A stretch of DNA of 64,000 bases from Eustoma russellianum (lineage: Eukaryota; Streptophyta; Magnoliopsida; Gentianales; Gentianaceae). The notes beneath the pieces were generated by a model that was not told the origin of the DNA, searched no databases, and saw only the letters and a program-made list of their open reading frames with translations. Both the position numbers and the translations under genes were made by a program. Shown here in pieces: positions 11,566-22,407 of the stretch; the stretch's first letter is position 1; the number at the start of each line of letters is the position of its first letter. The DNA is taken from positions 15,553,840-15,617,839 of the forward strand of contig AP025045.1 of NCBI GenBank assembly GCA_036186865.1. The letters are read 5' to 3'.

Positions 11566-13074
11566 CTAACCATGTAGACGATCATCTATGTGCTGCAATA
11601 AAGAAACACAGTATCTGGATCTGTTAATACCCTTATGTAAATAGGAACCAAGATATCTAAATGGTAGATGTGAACCCCTCATGCCCGTGATGGACTCGTA
11701 GTTATGTCGCTGTTGTGGCGTAATTGCAGCAAATGAAATGAAGCTACTTTTCTGAAAATTTATCTTTTGACCAGATGCATTTTCATACTGTGTTAAGAAG
11801 GAATGAAATCGGCGAAGATTACGCTGAGTTCCCCGCAAGAAAACTAAAAGATCATCTGCATAGGCTAAGTGGGTGATAGTAAAAGGAACCCTACCCAGAC
11901 GGAAAGGTTGTATAGCACCCGATGCTACTAATGATTTTAACCCCCTGCTAAAGCCTTCAGACGAAAGAATAAAAAGCAGAGGGGATAATGGATCCCCTTG
12001 CTTCACTCCCCTGCATGGCCGAAAGGATGTTGTAGGCTGGCCATTAACTAGAACTGATAATGTGGTGGAACTCAAATGATTCAAAACGAGGCGAATGAAA
12101 AACTCAGAGAATCCAAAAGTACGGAGTAACCTCTCAAGATATTCCCAGCTTACGCGGTCAAAAGCCTTCATCATGTCTAACTTCAAGCATAGCTGAGGAC
12201 CCCATTTATCCAACATATGTATCATCTCTCTGGCCATCAGTACTTGCGTGGAAATATCCGAGCCTGAAAGAAAGCCAGTTTGCTCTGGCAAAATTAGTCA
12301 TGGGAGCAAGGTATTAAGTCTGGTAGCAATGATTCTCGTGCAGACCTTACTCAGGAAATTAGTGAGACAGATTGGCCGAAAGTCGCTAAATGTGTCTGGC
12401 GACGGCTTTTTAGGGATTAATGTGATAAGAGCACTTGCCATGACAGTAGGCTGAGGGATTCCAAGGAAAAACTCCTGGACTGCCTTAACCACATCAGAAC
12501 AAATAATTGACCAGCAGGAACGATAAAAGTTAACATTGAATCCATCAGAGCCTGCTGCACTGTGGGGATCTAAATGCTGGACCGATGTCTTGACTTCCTC
12601 TTCAGTTGGCATCTTTGTAAGCATCAAGTTGTCCTCCGCTGTAACTATGGATGGTATGTTGCGAAGCACTGACTCATAAGTGTGCGTTTGTTCCCGCGCA
12701 AATAAGGAGGTGTAAAAAGACACTGCTTCATCTCTAATAGATGCAATATCAGAGCATAATCTGCCGTCAGATATACGGATTTGCTGTATACGCAGCTGAG
12801 TACGCCGACCTTTTACGATAGAGTGAAAATAGCGGGTATTTGCATCCCCATCTTGTAACCATCGAACCCGTGCCTTCTGTTTCCAATAATGAAACTCATA
12901 TAACAGGGCTTGAAGATATTCTGCTTTTGCTTTATGGTATACCTCACGGTTTGCCTCTGTAGAGTCAGCGTCCCAAGCATGCTCCGCCTATGTCATAACC
13001 GATTCCGCATTCTTAACATTGGAAAAGATGTTCCCAAATATTTCCTTATTCCATCTCTGTACATCCTTCTTCAG
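11566..13074 (-). pseudogene. LINE 1 ORF2 reverse transcriptase
   Basis: One continuous frame (pieces 12723-12298 and 12291-11566, plus the linker above them) encodes the LINE reverse transcriptase. Motifs in order are SAAGSDGFNVNFYR, FRPICLTNFLSKV, KLDMMKAFDRVSW with the first catalytic Asp, GVKQGDPLSPLLF, and HLAYADDLLVF with the intact YADD active site (11851-11862). A stop after LNTLLP (about 12295) and others upstream break it. This is the only LINE of the three here that keeps both active-site aspartates of YADD. Confidence 0.9.
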
Positions 13075-13839
13075 TCAGAGCAACTTCGCATAAAAGCCAT
13101 ACATTCCCCCTGTTGTTGGATAGGATGTCCAAGCAGTTCTCATATAATTATGAAAGTCTTGATGATGCAACCAGGAGTCTAAAAAACGAAAAGATCTGCG
13201 TCCCTCAGTATCACCCAATCGGCATGAAAATAGTAGTGGTGTATGATCTGAAGAAACTCGAGGTAGGTGTGAAAGACGTGTGTCGTCAAAAACATCTTGA
13301 AAAGAGGAGTTAAAGAATAACCAGTCAAGCCTGCGCCGGACTCGGCCCAGTCCTCTACCATTCGTCCAAGTATATCGCGGCCCATGATACTGTGGAGACA
13401 TTAGAGAACATGATTCAATGCAATCATTACAATCCTGCAGGGATGATATAGACGGTTGAGAACGGCCTGCATGATCCTCCAAAGATCGGAAAGTATTAAA
13501 GTCGCCCCCAATAATCCATGGCATGTCATTGGATTCAGAGAAAGTAGATAGCGAATGCCATAGAGAGCGATGATGGGATACTGTATGATTGCCATAGACC
13601 ACCGATAATACAAAATGCTGCTAAAGCTGGTGAAATAAAAAAGTAAAGTGAACCACCTGATTTTGATCCTGCAAACGAACCAAATGGCAATCCATGTCAC
13701 GCCAAAATAACCAAATACGTTCTGATTGAGAAAAGAAATGATTCGAAAAACCAAGATCCATAGCGAAACGATCGATATGAGATGGTGTGTTCTTTGGTTC
13801 AATCACTGCTACGATATTTAAATGATGTTCATGTATCAA
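13075..13839 (-). pseudogene. LINE 1 ORF2 endonuclease, N-terminus deleted
   Basis: AP-type endonuclease domain that nicks target DNA for target-primed reverse transcription. Present are VIEPKN (catalytic Glu), WIIGGDFNTF, GPRYTWTNGRG, RRRLDW and SSDHTPLLF; the S-D-H triad end is intact. The frame is open 13839-13621 and 13602-13075 with stops between. The usual first about 25 residues (start Met through the NVRG motif seen in LINE 3 at 61800) are missing, because ORF1 sequence is joined directly upstream at about 13840. Confidence 0.85.
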
Positions 13840-14657
13840 GGTGCAGCTGTTGTGACTTTGTTGCCTTCTTTCCGTTTAACAGGGGTCCAGCATTGTGCCC
13901 TCGGACGTGGCGGTGGAGGTGCCGGTGGAGGTTGTATAGGTGTCTTCTCTTTGGGACGACAGTCTGAAGCTGCATGGCCAAGCCTCCTGCATGAGGTGCA
14001 AAACTAAGGCAAATCTTCATACACCACAGATTGTAAGATCATTTTATTTTTTGCTTGCAAATAAATTTTCTGAGGCAATTCTTGAGAGATATCCACTTCC
14101 ACACATACACGTGCGACGGACGACCTTAATCCATCCGCCGTCGCAACATCAAGCTTGATCGATGTACCTATAGTACGAACAATTTCAAACACCGAGTCTC
14201 GGTGATGAAGATGAATTGGTAAGCCGGGAAATGCAATCTAAACCGGGACTATTGGAACATCAGCAGTAGGATCAAAATCAATAGTTCATTTCGTGATACG
14301 CATGTGACAACCCGATATGTGCCAGGAACGGCGATAAAAACATCTTAAATAATCCGATTCATTCCGAAAATTCAAAAGTATATGCGTTTGATCTATAAGT
14401 GTGATGCGCAAATCATGATGAAATCCAATCTTTTCAAACACCTCCCGGATCACCTTCAATGGAGGTCGGCCATTCCAGAAAGTGCCCACCAATGAATGTT
14501 TGAATAGAGCAGCAAGAGCATCAATTTCCGAATCAAGAAATGAAATCATTGGGATGCCCTTGTATCGCGATACTGTTTTCGGCGATATAGTAATGCGTTG
14601 AGAGGAGGATTCGCCTGCAACCAATGCAGCGAAGGAGGGCAGTGGTGTCGAAGCCAT
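13840..14657 (-). pseudogene. LINE 1 ORF1 (DUF4283-like plus CCHC knuckle)
   Basis: Starts at ATG 14657 (MASTPLPSFAALVAG). The N-terminal half resembles the DUF4283 domain found in plant LINE ORF1 proteins: RYKGIPMISFLDSEID, LVGTFWNGRPPLKVI, LLNFRNESDYLRCF. A TGA at 14286-14288 replaces the Trp seen in LINE 2 at 55083. Downstream in the same frame come PIVPVWIAFPGLPIHL-like residues, SSVARVCVEVDIS, and the knuckle CTSCRRLGHAASDC (C-x2-C-x4-H-x4-C). The protein presumably coats the element RNA. The last about 150 residues seen in LINE 3 are deleted; the frame ends at about 13840. Confidence 0.85.
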
Positions 14658-14838
14658 CGCAGTTTGACGTAAAGATCAATGCTTTGAAGAAAAAAAGGTG
14701 TGGAAAGGATGGCGTGATCAACAATTGATGGAAGAATGGAAGAATGTTGAAATGAAGATCAACGGCGGCGGCAGAGCCGCAGGGCCGGCGGCGTGCTTCA
14801 GAGCTCCGCAATCTCCGGAGCCATATTCAGCGGCGGTG
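14658..14838 (-). other. LINE 1 5' leader
   Basis: Short, GC-rich leader upstream of ORF1, containing GCCGGCGGC-type repeats. It meets element Y sequence near an A-rich run at about 14838-14850, so the exact boundary is uncertain by about 12 bases. Confidence 0.5.
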
Positions 14839-15254
14839 CAAAAAAAAAATACCCAAACGACAAAACCAAAACATAGAAAATATACAAAAAATATATTACT
14901 TATACACGGCAAAAGAAAAAGGAAATAAAAATAAAATAAAAACCCTAAAGTCCTAAGCATATTAGGAGAAGAAATGATAAGAGTCTTGAACTAAATACAA
15001 CTCCTAGTTATCTTAGAATTACATTAACCTAATTAAACTAAGATTATACTACCTAAACTTGTATCTATAGCCTAAATCTTACAATTCCTTCATATTCACA
15101 ATCAATTGCCCGACAGCAGCATCTCCAAAATTCAGCCTGCCGCCAGCCACCCTTATGTTCCAACACTTAAATTTCTTCAATCTTCAATTTGCAAACAAAC
15201 CCAGCCACCAATTATTTCCCCAAAAAAAGTTCAATTTATTCAACCTCATATTTT
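14839..15254 (+). repeat. Element Y 5' LTR, piece 1
   Basis: From about 14850 the sequence matches 52082-52485 inside Y's 3' LTR almost base for base, for example the shared AATATATTACTTATACACGG and the CCGCCAGCCACCCTTATG segment near 15130 and 52365. No gene. It ends at CTCATATTTT, where the Sirevirus-like LTR (TGTAGGATC) begins; the uninterrupted copy at 52480 continues with AAACCTTTGGCC. Confidence 0.85.
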
Positions 15255-18200
15255 TGTAGGATCTGCAAGGAACCACTAGAAGGGGAGGGAGTTGAATAGT
15301 TGGTGCGGAAAGTGTGGTTTTTAAAATAGTTTAAAACCAAAAACTCAACTTCTGAAAACAGATTCTGTTTTCAGGACCAGTTTTAAAACGTTTTTAAAAC
15401 TAGGTTGTAGGTCTTCAAAAATTCTGAAATTTAGAGAGAACTTAGCCTCAGATGTTATGAGTATCTCCTAAAAATTTCAGATTTAAATTCAACTTCTAAC
15501 CCCTTGAAAATTAGTTGGTGGTCAGATTGCACAAATCTGCCAGAAACGGTAGACTGATTTGAAAAAATTATTCCTATTTGTGTATAACTCCAAATGATCT
15601 GAAAATTTATAGACTAACCCCTTATAAGTTGTATTTAAATGGGTTGAAACAATGTTGAAAAATTCTTTTGGTAAGTTAGTCAAATACGATCAAAGTCTCA
15701 ACCTTTGCAAGCCTGAAAATCAGACTGCACTAGTCTCCGAACTTTGGGCGTTTGAGTGACTTATACTTGTCCAAAAGGGTTGCAAATTGTTCTAAAAGAA
15801 CCTTAAAACGTGTGGCTATGTTTCCTGAAAGTTTCGTGATTTTTGAAATTTGTTTACTATTTTTACGGACGTGATTAAAAATAGTAAACAGTGTTGAAAC
15901 AGAAAATCAGTGCTGAAAGTAAATGACACAAAGAATTTTATACTGGTTCGGTTATCAACAACCTACTCTAGTCTTCGAGGAACACCTTCCTCGGTTCACA
16001 CTAATCACACAACACAAATACACCTTACCACAGGGTTGATGGAGTTACACACCAACTCCAACCGTTTACAAATCTTGTACGTGAATACAATTGTCACGAA
16101 CACTACCACCTTGTACGATTGAAGATTGATCACACCTTGATCAATCTTTTACAAAGATAAAGAATATGTGGTGGCCTAAGAGAAGCCTATTAAAGTATAT
16201 GAATGTAAGTACAATAGGCTTTTAGGAAGAAGAAAGAAAGAGAGTGTAGAAGAAGAAGGCTAGAACACTTTTGATCTTTGAATTTGCAACTCTTGTTCTT
16301 GTTCTTGTTTTGCTCTTCTTCCTTCTTTTTAACATGTGTTGGCCGCCCCCTTGGAGTCCTTCTCCTCTTGAAAATTATCTTCTAAGTCCTTGGGAGAATG
16401 TGTGGCATCATTGTGACATGATCTTACCTACTTGGCATGTTCTCATTGGATGATCATTTAACTTTTGCTTACTTGGCACTCATTGATAGGTTGAATGTTG
16501 TCATCATTTGATGACTTGGAAAATCTGAGAATTCCACTAAAAACATGTGCCAAAATCAACATAGAATAATTGCCATAATTCATAAGATTATCATCCAAAT
16601 CAAGCAAGACAAAATTTCTCCACACAAGGTAAAAATTTCGGCCATAATGAGGAGTTAACATGCTGAAATTTCAGCATGTGATGCACGGCTCCTTAATTCA
16701 AATTATTTCCAATTTTCTTTGATTTTTATTTTTAAAATAAATCACCAATTGATAGCAAATATTCTCATCATTTTGGAAATGAAATTTGGACAATAATAAG
16801 GCCTAGAATTCGGCCAAGGTTCATTCCACACATGCTGAAAAATTTCAGCATGTGTGATATTCAAGATATCACACTTTATGACTTTGTATCTTATTCAAAT
16901 TTCTTCCATTTCTTCTTCCAATTAATCACATAATTCAAGACACAAAACTTGTCTAATTTAAAGAGGAAATTCGGCCACCATATAGTTCACATGCTGAAAT
17001 TTTCAGCATGTGTTACAAATGAGATAAAGTTTAAAACATTACCTTTTGTAGCTCCTTTCTCTAAATCACCAACATTGTATGATTGATTCTTGACCAATCA
17101 ATATGCCAACAAGACTCCACATATGCTCCATCTCAGCTGTAGGGGTGTGTATACATGTATATGCATGTGCTGAATTTTATTTTTGCTAACTTTGTAAAAT
17201 AGTGCACATTTAATAATACACACATGTTATATTCCAATCAGCCCTTATTTTAATTTTCTAGAACACTTTAAGATGTATGAAATATGTAAAAAGTGTCTAG
17301 ATACGTGTCGTATGATGTGCCAAAAATGTTACATGTGTTGTGTACGTAAAAAACTGAATTTTCGATGTTTATCGATTACCCGATTTTTCTCTAATTAAAT
17401 TCCAAATTTTTGCACATGTTATATATATTATGTTACACATAATATACATAATATAAACTTTAATATTCAGCACTTGGCTGGTCTTAAAGTGGCGCCATTA
17501 ACATGTGACAAAATTGAAATTGGAATCTCCACGATTTGGCCTTAATGTGTGGTGATTCGTGTGTGCCAACATGGAATGATTTTATGGCTGAAATTTTCAT
17601 CATACCCACAAAAATTATAAAGATTTTTGAGGTGTAGGGGCTTGCCATCTATTTATGGCAAGTACGTGACACGTTGACGAAGTTTCGGTATTCGCCCGAT
17701 ACGACAATGTTTGGTTTCGAACCTTTTAACGTGTCGTATTTAATTTGTCATCACCATGACTTATATCATATGATATAAGACCTGAATATACTCATAAATA
17801 TGAGTTAAGTATGGTGGTGTGACGTTAACACACGTACGTAAAATATATAACGTGTCGGTAGTACGTTGGTACGTTGGAATACATGTGTATGTGCCTTTTT
17901 CAAAAAATCTGAAAATATATATATTTATATATATGTATGCATGTATATATGTGTGATGAGAGGAGGAGGAGACTTTCCTTTCTTAGTCTTGTTGCCTTTG
18001 TGCCTTGTCCAAATGTTGCTTCCTTTAATGAACTACTTAGTTTAATTAACTAAGTACTTCACTTAATGAACTAATTTAGTTCATTAATGGTGGCATCTGA
18101 AAATAGTATAAACACAACAAATGTTTTCCATTTGATGTAAGCTTTAATGCTTCATGGCTCGTTAATACTGCAACATTATATATGAACTATATAAGGCAGG

Positions 18201-18297
18201 TTATATGCAATATATCATGCACATTTATATCATGCATGTTTTTAAGCACATTTAAATCATACATTTTGAAATCATTCAAACCCCTTTTTCTCTACAA
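15255..18297 (-). repeat. Sirevirus-like LTR (3.04 kb)
   Basis: On the minus strand it starts TGTAGAGAAAAAGG at 18297 and ends GATCCTACA at 15255. The right end on the plus strand contains ACTAGAAGGGGAGGGAG near 15280. Content is AT-rich and non-coding. It includes palindromes at 16658-17012 and a TATATA-rich run near 17920-17955. No reading frame has recognisable similarity. Confidence 0.65.
16658..17012. repeat. Three palindromes in ~165 bp tandem units
   Basis: Perfect palindrome with core CATGCTGAAATTTCAGCATG at 16658-16679; near copies at 16828-16855 (two-base centre) and 16988-17012 (one-base centre). Each is preceded by a TTCGGCC motif, so the units repeat about every 165 bp. Confidence 0.85.
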
Positions 18298-18475
18298 TCT
18301 CCCCCTTTTGATGATTTTCAAAATAACCTACTTTCATGATTTAAATCCTATCGCTCCCCCTTCAATCATGCATAAATTCAAAATTTGAATTTTAAATTTC
18401 AAATCCGCTCTCCCTTGATTTATGCAATCAGTATCTCTCTCCCCCTTAAGTCATGCTTTCTCTCCCCCTTTATTT
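18298..18475 (-). promoter_or_regulatory. Cluster of polypurine tracts next to Sirevirus-like LTR
   Basis: On the minus strand, AAGGGGGAG-type tracts occur at about 18302-18312, 18353-18362, 18439-18449 and 18462-18473, with a weaker one near 18408. The one adjoining the LTR is the expected primer for second-strand synthesis; the others are extra copies. Confidence 0.65.
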
Positions 18476-18621
18476 TGGAAAGTCAATCAAAAGCTCATGT
18501 AAAGATGAAAAGAAAATCATGCATTTTGAATAATCTCAAAGGTGCGTTCTTAAGGGTTATTTATTCAACCCTTTGAAAATGTCCCTTTTGGTACCCGAAT
18601 TTGGGTGACCCTTTTAGGTCT

Positions 18622-18930
18622 TCAAGAAGGTAAGAAAGGTGATGAAAACGCAACATAATATATGTTAGGGGCAAATGCGTTTGGCCTTCGGCCAAGAATC
18701 CCATCATGCGTATAGTGTGGTTTTCGTTTTTGATGTGTATTTCGGTTTACATGCACGGGGCGTGATCTAGACGCATTTGTATGATATGAATGTCGCACAT
18801 GCATCAGTGGATTTCTATATGGCACATGATTACTCTTTGTATGATATGAAGAATAAGAAGCACGATGAGAAGAGATGAGTGGTGCACTAGCCTTCTTCTT
18901 ATATTTATACGGCACATAATTATACTTCAC
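18622..18930 (-). pseudogene. Small open frame, possible decayed gag tail
   Basis: A 102-residue frame rich in Tyr, His, Ser and Arg with short repeated motifs (SYHTKSN, HSYHTNAS). Near its end YTHDGILGRRPNAF has the exact spacing of a CCHC knuckle (x2, x4, x4), but all four metal ligands are replaced (Y, D, R, F). It lies between the polypurine cluster and the deletion junction at 18935. It may be a gag linker from the Sirevirus-like element brought next to the LTR by internal deletion; chance is also possible. I do not recognise a function. Confidence 0.3.
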
Positions 18931-18935
18931 ATGAT

Positions 18936-19146
18936 ATCTCCTTCGTTACCTCAGCAGCAACACTTCCCAACCTCTCTAACTAACCATTATCTGCGAACTG
19001 CCGTCCAATAAAATCCTTCATCAACCACACCAGCTGTCAACTACTCATGAACTACTCCAAGCTATTTCCCATGAATTTTGCCAAGTTGCTCCTTCTCTTT
19101 GCTTGCATCCGTAGCTTCTTCATATTGATGAGAACACTCTTCAACA
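18936..19146 (-). repeat. Copia 3' LTR, partial
   Basis: Matches the left-to-right order of 23974-24184 (ATCTCCTTCGTTACCTCA to CACTCTTCAACA) with scattered substitutions. The first about 290 bases of the LTR (plus-strand view) are missing; the junction at 18935/18936 abuts the Sirevirus-like remnant. Confidence 0.9.
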
Positions 19147-19156
19147 CCCCCCCTCA
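19147..19156 (-). promoter_or_regulatory. Copia polypurine tract
   Basis: On the minus strand TTGAGGGGGGG immediately precedes the LTR start TGTTGAAGAG. Confidence 0.8.
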
Positions 19157-19942
19157 ATCCTGACTAAGCAAATAGATTACAGACTCCCAAAGCCTCAGTT
19201 AGAATGATTAATCTCTTTGAATCTAGTGCCTTAGTGAAAATGTCAGCCAGCTGCAGACGTGTGGTAATAGGCACAAGTCTGATGACCCTTTCCTGATATT
19301 TGTCCCTCACAATGTGGCAATCAATTTCTATATGTTTGGTTCATTCATGGAAAACTGGATTTTCCACTATATAGATGGCACTTCTGTTGTCACAGAACAC
19401 ATCAACTGGTTCACTTTGTTTAATCTTCAAGTCCTCAAGCAAATAGAGTATCCAATTCACCTCACAAGTTGTAGAGGCAAAAGCTCTATATTCAGCCTCA
19501 GAAGAAGATCTAGAGATGTAGTTTGCTTCTTATCCTTCCAGGAAATCAATGGATTTCCAATCAACACACAATATCCTGTAACTAATTTCCTGCTTTCAGA
19601 ACATCCTCCCCAATCTGAATTTGAAAAAGCTTTGATCCTCAAATCACATGTACTGGGATAAAACAATCCTTGTCCTGGTGTGTTTTTCAAATAACTTAAC
19701 ACTCTGTGAGCTGCCTTAAGGTGTGAGCTAGTAGGGACATCCAAAAATTGACTAAGCTGTTGTACAACATAAGTGATATCTGGTCTGGTTATAGTCAAGT
19801 ACAGCAATTTCCCAATCATCCTTCCATAGCAAGATACATCTTCTATCAACTCTGAATCATTGTGAGCCAGATTCAAGTTCTGTTCTATGGGGCTCTTGGC
19901 AGGCTTAGAGGCCAAGGTTCCAGTTTCCTGTAACAACTCCAA
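19157..19942 (-). pseudogene. pol: Copia RNase H and end of reverse transcriptase
   Basis: The 19942-19457 frame shows the copia connection and RNase H start: YGRMIGKLLYLTITRPDI, VVQQLSQF, HLKAAHRVLSYLKNTPGQG, FSNSDWGGC and GYCVLIG. After KDKKQTTS a frameshift garbles the usual SSAEAEY-type motif. Further down in another frame, down to about 19160, remains such as KHIEIDCHIVRDK and LADIFTKAL mark the RNase H end. A frameshift also separates this part from the reverse transcriptase at 19992. Confidence 0.88.
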
Positions 19943-19991
19943 TGTATACTTCCTTTGGCATAAAACAATCCCCCCTGAGACATGGCTATCT

Positions 19992-20639
19992 CTAAGCCAA
20001 GAAAATACTGTAGAGAGCCCAGGTCTTTGATACGAATACTTGATGTAAGGAAGTTTTCAAGGTCTGAGTTTCAGATAAGGAATCACTGGCTACTAAGATG
20101 TCATCTACATAAACTAAAAAAACAAGAAAGGTGTCTAAAGTTGCTCTAGTGAACATAGTGTAATCATCTCTTGACTGTTTGTACCCGTTGGATAAGAGAA
20201 AGTGAGTGATTTTTTCATTCCACTGCCTACTAGCTTGCTTCAAACCATATAAGGATTTAAGGAGTTTACACACAGTGCTAGGAGCTGGAGAGGGTACACC
20301 TTCAGGCAGAGTCATGTAAATTTATTTGTGCAAATCACCATGAAATAAGGCATTGTTGACATCAAATTGATGTAGATGCCAGTTTTAAAGGAATGCCAGT
20401 GCAATCAAGAGCCTGACTGTGGTCATTTTTGCTACTAGGGAGAATGTGTCACCATAATCTATTCCAACCTGCTGAGTGTATCCCTTGGCAACCAATCTTG
20501 CTTTGTAGCGTCCAATGCGACCATCAGCCTGCCTCTTTATCTTATACACCCATTTACATTCAATGGGTTTCTTACCTTCAGGTAACTGGACCAGCTGCCA
20601 TGTATCATTCGCTTCCAGAGCTACCAGTTCAGCCTGCAT
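19992..20639 (-). pseudogene. pol: Copia reverse transcriptase
   Basis: RVT_2-type domain: ECKWVYKIKRQADGRIGRYK, RLVAKGYTQQ, FDVNNALFHGDL (first Asp), SLYGLKQASRQW, and the active site FLVYVDDILVAS. Pieces 20639-20385 and 20315-19992 are in one frame, interrupted by stops between NWHLHQ and YMTLPEGV. The end is frameshifted (KTWALYSIF in place of the usual LGELKYFLG-like ending). Confidence 0.9.
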
Positions 20640-20648
20640 AGCCTGCTG

Positions 20649-21150
20649 CTAGTGAGCTGACTGTGCTGCCTGGTGGAAAGTTTTAGGTTCTTGCTGCAGA
20701 CTAATGTTAATCACATATTTTTTATGATTTAGTGTCAACTGATGCGGAGAGTAATATGACTGAAGAGGATATATGGGAGTGGATGCTGTGACATGGTTGC
20801 AATGATAGTCATGTAAATATGCAGGAGGCTTTCTTTGTCTAACGGGACTTGAGGAAGTTGCAGGTTCTGTGAGATGAGGAATGCTAGGATCAGATACTAA
20901 CAGTTGATCATTCTGATTGATAATAAGAGGGATGTTCAGGGTGAATCCAGGACTGGGTGGTGTAACAGCACTGGGGGAAGATGGTGAAGATGCAGAAGGT
21001 GACGACTGATCAGAAGGACTAGGTGAAGAAAAATCAAGGGAGGTTGGATGTGTGACAGTAGATGTAGATGATGGGAGTGGATAATCAGCTAAAGGTTTTT
21101 GAGCATTCAGTGGCGTGTGTGTGTGTAGGGGAATCAGTGTGTATACTGTT
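20649..21150 (-). pseudogene. pol: Copia integrase-RT linker
   Basis: Ser/Pro-rich linker (SSPSPSDQSSPSASSPSSP), followed by the typical RQRKPPAYLHDYHC. It is in the same frame as the reverse transcriptase, separated only by a TAG at about 20646. The upstream half of the 307-residue open frame here (21150-21572) is not real: the true integrase frame there is offset. Confidence 0.75.
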
Positions 21151-22398
21151 TTGGTTGGTATCATAAGGAAATTGATGTTCATTGAACTGAACATCCATGG
21201 AGACAAGAATTTCTTTAGTTTCAAGGTTTTGCAAGATGTAACCCTTACAAGCAGAGGGAATCCCAAGAAACATACATCTAACGGCCCTAGGAGTAAATTT
21301 GAGTTTCCTTGGCAGTTGATTATATGCATATGCCAAGAAACCAAATACTCTAAGATGGTGATAAACTGGTTTACATTGGTACAGTAGTTCAAAAGGAGTT
21401 TTATGATGAAGAATGGGTGTTGGTATGAGATTAATAAGGTGCACAACATGTAAAACAACAAAGCCGGAGTAAGGCATGGGCAAATGTGACTGAAATTTCT
21501 GGGGACTAGCAACTTTAAGCATATGTTTGTGCTTCCTTTCCACCAACCCATTTTGTTGAGGTGTGTATACACAGCTTTTCTGATGAATCATGCCATGCTT
21601 CAAATAAAATTCAGGCATATTAAACTCCTGGCCATTATCTGTTCTAAGAAATTTTATGGTTTTGTCAAACTGAGTGGCTATATAAAGGCAGAAGTTCTGC
21701 TACAAGCTTCTGACATCAACTATAGTAAGGAAGATATTTTTAGCATACAACGTAGGGTACCTGTTTGGCCCCCAAATGTCAACATGAATCAAATCGAATG
21801 GATTTTTACAAACTGAAGAAGAAATAGGAAAAGGAAGTTTTCTGAGTTTGGCCAAAAGGCATACAGAACAAGGAGTAGAAAGCTCTGGTGCTGATATTGA
21901 AACATCAAGTTTCTTGATCTCTTTTATTCTTGGTAAGGAAGCATGCCCCAATTTGTAATGCCATAGCATGCTGGCTTTATCAGATGCTTGTGTAGCTAGG
22001 CAAGTTGGTTTGGCAGTCAAAGTAGTAGTCCCTTGCAAATAGTACAGACCATGCAATTGTTTAGCTAAACCAATCATCTTCTTGGACGATTGATCCTGAA
22101 TCAAACAAGTATCACCATGAAATTGAATGAGCAAGCCAGGATCAGAAGTAAGCTTACTAAGAGCCAAAAGATTGAAGGCAAAGACTAGGACGTATAAGAC
22201 ATTGTTAAGAGTTAAAGAGGAGTTAACTACTGTTCCAATGTGAGTAGCTGTTATTGTGATTTTGGTTGGCAATTTGATGTAGACATGCTCTACTGGTTTG
22301 AAAGAAGAAAACAAAGATAGATGTGAAGTGATATAATCAGTTGCACCAAAACCCAAAATCCATGTGTTTAAAGCATCAGAAGGAGTGTTACCTGACAA
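21085..22398 (-). pseudogene. pol: Copia protease remnant and integrase
   Basis: The start, NTWILGFGATDYITSHLSLF, is a protease active-site region in which the usual D-S-G reads G-F-G, so the protease is dead. The GAG-pre-integrase and zinc finger follow (LWHYKLGHASLPRI, CSVCLLAK), then the integrase core: FDLIHVDIWGP, FLRTDNGQEF and YTPQQNGLVERKH, with D, D and E present. Pieces 22398-21700 and 21618-21085 share one frame; stops lie between them near 21698. Confidence 0.88.
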
Positions 22399-22407
22399 CT
22401 TGCCAAC

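Larger units (their letters stand above)
10336..14838 (-). mobile_element. LINE 1 (plant L1-type), 3' end missing, minus strand
   Basis: A non-LTR retrotransposon on the minus strand with a GC-rich 5' leader (14658-14838), ORF1 (DUF4283-like plus CCHC knuckle) and ORF2 (endonuclease, reverse transcriptase, zinc-binding region, RNase H). Two defects stand out. A deletion near 13840 removes the end of ORF1 and the start of the endonuclease. The 3' end is cut within RNase H at 10336, directly against the Tekay protease. Since LINEs normally lose their 5' end, loss of the 3' end points to a later deletion rather than to aborted insertion. The 5' side lies in the LTR of element Y. Confidence 0.88.
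15255..18935 (-). mobile_element. Sirevirus-like Ty1/copia remnant: 3' LTR plus non-coding end
   Basis: A minus-strand LTR (15255-18297) with TG...CA ends, directly preceded on the minus strand by AAAGGGGGAGAT, a copia polypurine tract. The upstream side carries several more such tracts, and the LTR has three near-perfect palindromes; multiplied tracts and LTR palindromes are known Sirevirus traits. The 5 bases before the LTR, ATTTT (15250-15254), are the likely target site in element Y. Everything upstream of about 18935 in element order (most of gag-pol, 5' LTR) is lost at a deletion junction with the copia element. The lineage call is inference from these traits. Confidence 0.65.

Noticed and set aside
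21150..21572. First half of a 307-residue minus-strand frame
   Set aside because: It overlaps the true copia integrase frame, which carries VERKH and PQQNG; only the part below about 21150 is the real linker.
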